Source of the DNA: Cyclobacteriaceae bacterium
GTDB taxonomy: Bacteria > Bacteroidota > Bacteroidia > Cytophagales > Cyclobacteriaceae
Assembly: GCA_012033595.1 (NCBI GenBank)
Contig: JAAUQL010000005.1
Location: 1 to 64,000 of the forward strand
DNA length: 64,000 nucleotides
Reading direction: 5' to 3'
A program made the position numbers and the translations under genes. The notes beneath the pieces are model-generated. The model searched no databases. It saw only the letters and a program-made list of their open reading frames with translations, and had not been told where the DNA came from. Positions 58,785-64,000 of the stretch are shown here, piece after piece; position 1 is the stretch's first letter, and the number at the start of each line of letters is the position of its first letter.

Positions 58785-59939
58785 ATGACCAGGTATTGCC
58801 CTACGCTTATTTTTTTTGCCTTATTCACCTTACCCTCGTTATGGACAAATATCCATGCACAGCATGTTAAATATCCACTACAAGACAGCGTATCCAGGTC
58901 ATTTAGGCTTACACCACATGTAGGTCTGGTGGTTCCGCACCATGCAGATATGGTGTATTTTATCGAAGATTTTTCTTATGGGCTCGATCTCAACCTGGGC
59001 ATTACCAAATACAATAGCGAGTGGTACAAGTATTTGAATTACCCGGAGGTTGGTCTGGGACTTTTCTACAATTCCTTTGGCAATAGTGAGGTCTATGGCA
59101 GTGGCACCTCGGCCTATGCGTATATTCATTCCTATCTATGGCGCTATCACCGATTTGCCCTGCGCAGCAAAGTTGCGCTGGGTCTGGGCTACGTTTCTAA
59201 ACCTTTCGATCTGGATCGCAACCCATACAATCATGTCTTTGGCTCTTCGCTCAATGTGTACATCAATTTTGGTCTGTTGGCCACCTATCAGTTATCGCCT
59301 CACTGGGAAATATCGGGCAATCTTGCCATCAATCATTTATCCAATGGTGCAATTAAAAAACCCAACCATGGTATCAATACCGTTACGGCGGGCGTAGGAT
59401 TGGCCTGTAAACTCGATGCCGGCGACGACATTAAAATTCAGGGTTCCGTCAAAGCCCCGCCAAGCAATGCCCGTGATTTGTGGGTAGTCGCCAGCGTGGG
59501 CCGTAGCCAGCGGAGTTTGTACAAACCCGATCATTATTTGTCGATGAGTCTCAACCTGAGCCACTTGTGGTGGATATCAAAGAAGACGGCCTGGGGCATT
59601 GGGCTGGATGGCATCTACTATGGCGCGGCTCCATACGAATTTGAAATTGAAACCGCCGAACCGGCGAACAAAAACTATTCGAATGCCGACAAAATGTACG
59701 GCGCTCTATTTGGTTCATACAATTACCGTTTCAACAATACTCAGATTTTTGCCCATGTGGGCGTTTATTTATTTCATACCCTGGATCCCCTGCAGAATAT
59801 CTATCCCCGGATGGGCGTAAGGCAGCGAGTCTTTAAAGATTTGTATGCCAACTTTAGCATTAAGGCCAGTTTTTTTAAAGCGGAGTTTATGGAGTTTGGC
59901 CTTGGGTACCAGATCAATTATAAAAAAAGCAGCCTGTGA
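58785..59939 (+). CDS. Acyloxyacyl hydrolase / lipid A deacylase (PagL-like)
   Basis: 384 residues from the ATG at 58785. The signal peptide is cleaved near NIHAQ. The outer-membrane barrel has the PagL-type active-site stretch NHLSNGAIKKPNHGINTV (His and Ser of the catalytic triad). PagL removes the 3-O acyl chain of lipid A. Bacteroidota members have a barrel about twice as long as the enterobacterial enzyme, as here. The stop codon overlaps the GTG start of the next gene by 4 bases, so both are translated together. Confidence 0.82.
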   Translation: MTRYCPTLIFFALFTLPSLWTNIHAQHVKYPLQDSVSRSFRLTPHVGLVVPHHADMVYFIEDFSYGLDLNLGITKYNSEWYKYLNYPEVGLGLFYNSFGNSEVYGSGTSAYAYIHSYLWRYHRFALRSKVALGLGYVSKPFDLDRNPYNHVFGSSLNVYINFGLLATYQLSPHWEISGNLAINHLSNGAIKKPNHGINTVTAGVGLACKLDAGDDIKIQGSVKAPPSNARDLWVVASVGRSQRSLYKPDHYLSMSLNLSHLWWISKKTAWGIGLDGIYYGAAPYEFEIETAEPANKNYSNADKMYGALFGSYNYRFNNTQIFAHVGVYLFHTLDPLQNIYPRMGVRQRVFKDLYANFSIKASFFKAEFMEFGLGYQINYKKSSL

Positions 59940-60685
59940 AAGCACTTTTCATCATTTGTACCCTTGCAGTTGCCGTATTGCCTGCTTGCGACTACGTAGA
60001 TGGCCTGCACCACCAAGGCCGGGAGCTGACAAAACATGTGGTGCTGGGTAAATTTGAATATGTAAATGTAAAAACGCCGGTAGCTTTGGTGCTGCAACAA
60101 TCAGACGATAGCGTGGCCCGCATTTCCGGCCAGGATTTCAGGGTTGAAAGTGTACAGTTTTCTATAAAAAATGGGGAGCTGATCATCACATCAAAAGATG
60201 ATGTTTATAGCAGAAAGGATCAAATAGTGCGGATTCATTTGCCAGTTCAAAAACTTAACAGGGTGATGCTCAATGCCCCCACCGAGCTGATCGATGAAGG
60301 CGGCCTTGTGTTGGAAGATTTCTCACTTATTTCTAACGGACTGGGCACCTATTCTGAATCTGACCTGCACTTGCAATGCAATTCAATATTCGTGGCAGCT
60401 TTTGGCAACAACTCTGGTCAACATCGCTTGAGGGGTGCCTGCGAAAATATGCACATCATCATGGAAGGACTCGCATGGGTAGAGGCATCCGGCTTCAAGG
60501 CTGTGCAAGCAGAAATGATCCAGCGTTCTCTTAAAAATACGTACCTCAATGTGGCCTCGGGGCTTACTGTCAAAATGTACTCATCGGGTCATGTGATCTA
60601 CGCGGGCTTGCCTGTGGTATCGTACGAAACATTCCCTCAGGATTGGAAGGTCGAATTTGGGAAAGCGATCCATCAATCTGAGTAG
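59936..60685 (+). CDS. DUF2807 lipoprotein, coupled to the PagL-like gene
   Basis: 249 residues, GTG start inside the previous stop (GTGA overlap). Lipoprotein signal with VLPACDY (Cys about residue 18). Beta-helix of the DUF2807 type follows (FEYVNVKTPVALVLQQSDD, ISGQDFRVESVQFSIKNGELIITSKDD, RVMLNAPTEL). Such domains are usually called putative auto-transporter adhesin heads. The tight coupling to a lipid A deacylase suggests a shared envelope role, which is inference. The gene is convergent with truA and only 4 bases separate the two stop codons. Confidence 0.82.
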   Translation: MKALFIICTLAVAVLPACDYVDGLHHQGRELTKHVVLGKFEYVNVKTPVALVLQQSDDSVARISGQDFRVESVQFSIKNGELIITSKDDVYSRKDQIVRIHLPVQKLNRVMLNAPTELIDEGGLVLEDFSLISNGLGTYSESDLHLQCNSIFVAAFGNNSGQHRLRGACENMHIIMEGLAWVEASGFKAVQAEMIQRSLKNTYLNVASGLTVKMYSSGHVIYAGLPVVSYETFPQDWKVEFGKAIHQSE

Positions 60686-60689
60686 CTTT

Positions 60690-61466
60690 TCACTTTTCAA
60701 ATTGCACCTTGTTCAGAATCAGCCCCGAAGCCGGGGCAATGCAGTCTAGTGGAGTATCATCCGGATGGCGCAGGGATTGCTTGATATCTTCCAGGCCCAA
60801 CTCGCCCCGGCCAAGACGAAACAAAGTACCCATCATAAGCCTGATCTGATTGCGCATAAAGCCCTTGCCATGAATATGGCAGGCATAGCTCCTTGCCGGA
60901 AAAAAACTGGCGGTGTAGCTGGTATTTTCTTCGATTTGGCATTTGTCAATTATCCTGTCAAAGTTGGTCTTTTCCGAAGGTTTGGTGCAATATTTCCTGA
61001 AGTTGTGGCGGCCTTCAAATAGCCGCGCCCCCTCTTTCATTAGTTCGATATCCATATTTTCCATAAAAGACGCGAGTATGGGTGCACAAAATGGATGGCA
61101 TTTTTCACCAACGGCAAATAAGTAGAGGTATTCTTTGAGTTTGGGCGATTGGATAATATTGAAAGAATCATCTGTAGGAATGATCTCAATCACCCTGATG
61201 TCAGTAGGCAGATTGCTGTTGAGCGTATCAAAAAACAGCTCGACATCCAGCGGCTCTTTGAGAAACAATTCGAATACGGCATGGTTGGCCGATACCATAG
61301 CGTCGGTTCGCGAAGAACCAAGTGTCTTAAATTCGCTATGACCCAGCACAAAGGGGAGGGTCTTGTCGATCATGTGGTGGATCGTTTTCACATTGGGTTG
61401 CTTGGCCCAGCCGTGAAACCTGAAGCCGAGGTATTGGATATGAATGAGGTAAAAGTATTGCTTCAT
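60690..61466 (-). CDS. truA: tRNA pseudouridine synthase A
   Basis: 258 residues from the ATG at 61466, where the usual beginning lies (FYLIHIQYLGFRFHGWAKQPN). The catalytic Asp is in TLGSSRTDAMVSA (about residue 60), followed by RDNPRR-like LKEYLYLF and the C-terminal GKGFMRNQIRLMMGTLFRLGRG. It makes pseudouridine at positions 38-40 of the tRNA anticodon arm. An earlier in-frame ATG at 61508 is less likely. Confidence 0.93.
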   Translation of the reverse strand: MKQYFYLIHIQYLGFRFHGWAKQPNVKTIHHMIDKTLPFVLGHSEFKTLGSSRTDAMVSANHAVFELFLKEPLDVELFFDTLNSNLPTDIRVIEIIPTDDSFNIIQSPKLKEYLYLFAVGEKCHPFCAPILASFMENMDIELMKEGARLFEGRHNFRKYCTKPSEKTNFDRIIDKCQIEENTSYTASFFPARSYACHIHGKGFMRNQIRLMMGTLFRLGRGELGLEDIKQSLRHPDDTPLDCIAPASGLILNKVQFEK

Positions 61467-61649
61467 GCCGTGTGTTTTTTGCCTTTCGGCAAATATTGCA
61501 TATTTCAATATAAAATCTGCCCGCGATCGCGAATCAGTTCTGTAAGTCTATCAATCAGCACGAGATGGATGATAAGTGCAGGGTGCATCGATCTGTGATA
61601 TGGCTCTAAAAATATAGCAATTCGCCAGAGTTTTACCTAAATTTATTTG

Positions 61650-62447
61650 ATGAGCTCAATCATTTTGACTTTAGCTGGCAAAAAAATTCAGTTCCTGTTC
61701 ATTTGTCTGTGCATGTCTTACGCTATGCAGGCGCAGACCGTTATTGGGGTGGTCGAATACATCAAATCCGACGATGATGAGCTATTTCTGGATGCAGAAA
61801 AAGTTTGGCATAAGATCAACGAGGAGCGTCTGAATGAACATACTATTGTGGGTTGGGTGTTGTACAAAGTGATGAACAAATCTACTGATGATGCCTACAA
61901 TTACGTTGCGTTAACTTTGTATGATAGTTTTACCAAATTGGACAACGGTATTTCAGAGCAAGTTGTCAGGAGGGCATTTCCCGCCGCGGGAACCAAAGAA
62001 CGGGGAGAAATGCTGCACCGGGCTGAGGCGGCATTTCAAGTAGTTTCTTCGGGGGTATTCCACCGACGGCTTTCTTGCAATACTGGCCTGGACAAACAAA
62101 GCGAATACTATTTGATCAGGGAGATCAGGGTGAAGCCCGGCAAAAGCCATGAGTATCTGAAAATAAAAAGTGAATACTTTGAACCGGCGTACCGGGAAGC
62201 CATTTCAGAGCAAAAGCGCTCAGCATGGAGCCTGTGGGAAAAATGGGCTGGTAATATGAAGGATTTCCAGTATGTAGATGTAAATGGTTACCTCAACCTG
62301 GCGCAACTGGAACAAGCCGGGATAAGTGAAAATTTCAGCAAAATTCAACCTGATAAAGCATTGGAGACTAAAAGCACCCAGCTCGCAGCACTTTGCAAGC
62401 CTTCTAATACCGAGCTGTGGAAGGTAGTAAGCCGCGTGGTCGATTAG
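61650..62447 (+). CDS. Secreted protein with dimeric alpha-beta-barrel-like repeats, unknown function
   Basis: 265 residues from the ATG at 61650. The signal peptide ends near MQAQT. Two halves (about 30-130 and 150-250) each look like a ferredoxin-type alpha/beta fold. The second contains REIRVKPGKSHEYLKIKSEYFEPAYR and SAWSLWEKW, a pattern seen in NIPSNAP/EthD-like extracytoplasmic proteins. No catalytic residue can be named. It stands alone, divergent from truA. Confidence 0.6.
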   Translation: MSSIILTLAGKKIQFLFICLCMSYAMQAQTVIGVVEYIKSDDDELFLDAEKVWHKINEERLNEHTIVGWVLYKVMNKSTDDAYNYVALTLYDSFTKLDNGISEQVVRRAFPAAGTKERGEMLHRAEAAFQVVSSGVFHRRLSCNTGLDKQSEYYLIREIRVKPGKSHEYLKIKSEYFEPAYREAISEQKRSAWSLWEKWAGNMKDFQYVDVNGYLNLAQLEQAGISENFSKIQPDKALETKSTQLAALCKPSNTELWKVVSRVVD

Positions 62448-62734
62448 GTGGATTTATTCCCCCGAAGTCTTTTTGGGGGATACAAATCACTACTGCACCC
62501 ATCTCAGATGCCTGGTGCTCTTCTTTCGCAGTATGTTTAATAATATTTATTTTTCATTACTACTTTAATTGCAAGTGTTATTAGCCTTATGTCCGAATTT
62601 CCTTTCAAAAAAGACAGCGCAGAAACAATGCAAAATCCTGATGTATTTCCCTGAACATCATAATTGGAGTTGTTCGGTAAACCTATTTTATTTTTTGGAA
62701 TACAGAGAGTCGTTGCGGCAGCAACGCCTCCTGA

Positions 62735-64000
62735 TCAGATCCTGATATTGTAGTTCACTTTGAGCCTCGTTGAGCTCTGTTGCACGGCAAACCGCGTTTC
62801 TTCCGGCAGCTCATACATGGTGCTGTTCCACACAAAAAGTATTTCATTGCCCGGTTTAATGATCCATCGAAAGCGCGTCTGCCAACCCATTTTTTCCGAA
62901 ACATTGTCATATTGTATAAAATTGGTAAGCGAGATATCGGGGCTGAAAAAGATATTGGCGTTGACCCGATACACCTCTGTATCAAAATCTCCTGCCGGTA
63001 GCGAGATCCAATTGTGCTGATATTCCATGCCGATAAAGATCGGCGTGTTGATTTTGTAGCCAAAGGCAAATTCAAATTCTTGCCTTTGCCCGTTATAAAA
63101 TGATCCCCAGCTATATTCGGGTTGAACCCACACGCGCCTTCTCCTGGCGCTTGAAAACTGTAGCTTGTGCTTCCAAAAATCGTATTTGCCTGCTGGTATC
63201 GAAATAGAATCGCGCTCAAAAATATCGAATGCTTTATCCAGAAATTCGAATTGCGAACTGGTGTTAAATTTAAAACCGTCGCCGGAAATCATCTCGATCT
63301 GAAATGGGGTCAGTTGAATATCGCGCGTGAGCAACGAATTATCGTATGACGTGATAAAGTCGCCTTCAGCTTTCACATTTATTTGCAATATGCCCCATTT
63401 ATCCGGCCTGGGTCCGAGAGACATTTCGGCATAATTTTCTTTGATGCCCAATCGGGGAACAAAACCGATACCTGCCCTGTAATTTTTGCCTATTTCCTGA
63501 TGTCCAAGTCGAAATTTGAAAAAATCATTGGGGTAATTGATTTCCGCTCCCCACGAAAGGTCTTTACCTTGCAGGCCTTCGGTATGCGATTTCATCACGT
63601 AGCCTGTAAATGCCATAATTTTATTGCCCTTGAATTTGGCCGTCGCCAGTCGGGTATCGAGACCAAGCAGCAAATTGTCTGACACCGAGAGGGCATTGCC
63701 AAGGGTACCAATGGCTCCAATGTACGATTGGCTGCCCATATTGCGTGATATTCTGGCCACGGTAAAGCTCCGCCCGTCGTCTGGTTGGTCTTGTATGTGC
63801 TGAAAACCAATATTATAACGTCCGGCCTGGCCTGTCACTTTCCCACCCCACAATATCGGAATGGGATTGCCAGCGGAATCCAGTCCGATTTGCCTTGAAA
63901 AAAATGGGATATTGCGATTTCCGTATGTGTTGTCTTCTTCACTGGTGCCACTAATGCCGAAGTTGAAGTATTGCGCCCCGTCCAGAAAGAAGTTACGCTT
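62735..64000 (-). CDS. DUF5916-domain protein, 5' part beyond the window
   Basis: The frame is open from the right edge (64000) to the stop at 62735, 421 residues. The part present is an outer-membrane-like beta-barrel (KRNFFLDGAQYFNFG, PIPILWGGKVTGQAGRYNIG, LLLGLDTRLA, ARRRRVWVQPEYSWGSFYNGQR), typical of the C-terminal half of DUF5916 proteins. These usually carry an N-terminal carbohydrate-binding family 9-like domain, which would lie outside the window. Function is unknown. No indel is seen in this part. Confidence 0.85.
   Translation of the reverse strand, partial: KRNFFLDGAQYFNFGISGTSEEDNTYGNRNIPFFSRQIGLDSAGNPIPILWGGKVTGQAGRYNIGFQHIQDQPDDGRSFTVARISRNMGSQSYIGAIGTLGNALSVSDNLLLGLDTRLATAKFKGNKIMAFTGYVMKSHTEGLQGKDLSWGAEINYPNDFFKFRLGHQEIGKNYRAGIGFVPRLGIKENYAEMSLGPRPDKWGILQINVKAEGDFITSYDNSLLTRDIQLTPFQIEMISGDGFKFNTSSQFEFLDKAFDIFERDSISIPAGKYDFWKHKLQFSSARRRRVWVQPEYSWGSFYNGQRQEFEFAFGYKINTPIFIGMEYQHNWISLPAGDFDTEVYRVNANIFFSPDISLTNFIQYDNVSEKMGWQTRFRWIIKPGNEILFVWNSTMYELPEETRFAVQQSSTRLKVNYNIRI

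Overview
The window looks like chromosomal DNA from a member of the Bacteroidota, most likely a Cytophagales-type aerobe. Evidence: an actABCDEF (alternative complex III) cluster leading into an aa3/caa3-type oxidase cluster; a GH97 enzyme, FecR, DUF2807, DUF5916, DUF748 and other Bacteroidota-typical families; and several intergenic TAnnTTTG boxes, the Bacteroidota -7 element. No rRNA, tRNA, CRISPR array, plasmid or phage genes were seen. The only complete mobile element is one IS982-family insertion sequence.

Layout. 0-7.5 kb: tail of a membrane protein, lysoplasmalogenase, a short DUF2807-like protein, a mechanosensitive channel whose 5' end is cut off by the IS, RmuC and a secreted sulfatase. 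7.9-14.7 kb: CBS protein, a CotH-like secreted protein, MiaA, a coiled-coil lipoprotein, a LacI regulator followed by an AGE-family sugar epimerase, and a small beta-barrel. 14.8-20 kb: GH97, an orphan FecR, a repeat-rich gap with a gene remnant, and an exported Gfo/Idh/MocA oxidoreductase. 20-28.6 kb (all minus strand): an M16 peptidase pair, acetyl-CoA synthetase, a ZIP transporter, a methyltransferase and ApbE. 28.8-35.9 kb: a serine hydrolase, ruvB-queG, a DUF481 barrel and a DUF748 protein. 36.2-51.3 kb: the respiratory cluster actABCDEF-coxBA-ctaAB-two subunit III genes-subunit IV. 51.4-64 kb: an NmrA-like protein, a WD40 protein, an orphan non-coding interval, a MerR/B12 regulator, a small Cys protein with an OprC/NosA-like copper receptor, a PagL-like lipid A deacylase overlapping a DUF2807 lipoprotein, TruA, and a DUF5916 protein running off the right edge.

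A dominant feature is quality-related. At least sixteen single-base indels, nearly all in short homopolymers and mostly one base missing, break otherwise well-conserved genes. Eight of them lie in the act/cox cluster. Correcting each one restores a full-length family member, so I read them as residual long-read or assembly errors and give the gene spans across them. Coordinates of affected genes span the repaired reading.

Functional links. The act/cox operon encodes a quinol:cytochrome c/oxidase electron path, with heme A synthesis genes in the same transcription unit. The copper receptor at 55.7 kb could supply copper for CuA/CuB. MiaA, QueG and TruA are tRNA-modification enzymes scattered among the other genes. 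The most unusual non-coding stretch is 53.4-54.05 kb, which has a perfect TGTGA-N6-TCACA operator-like palindrome followed by a strong terminator that serves no visible gene.
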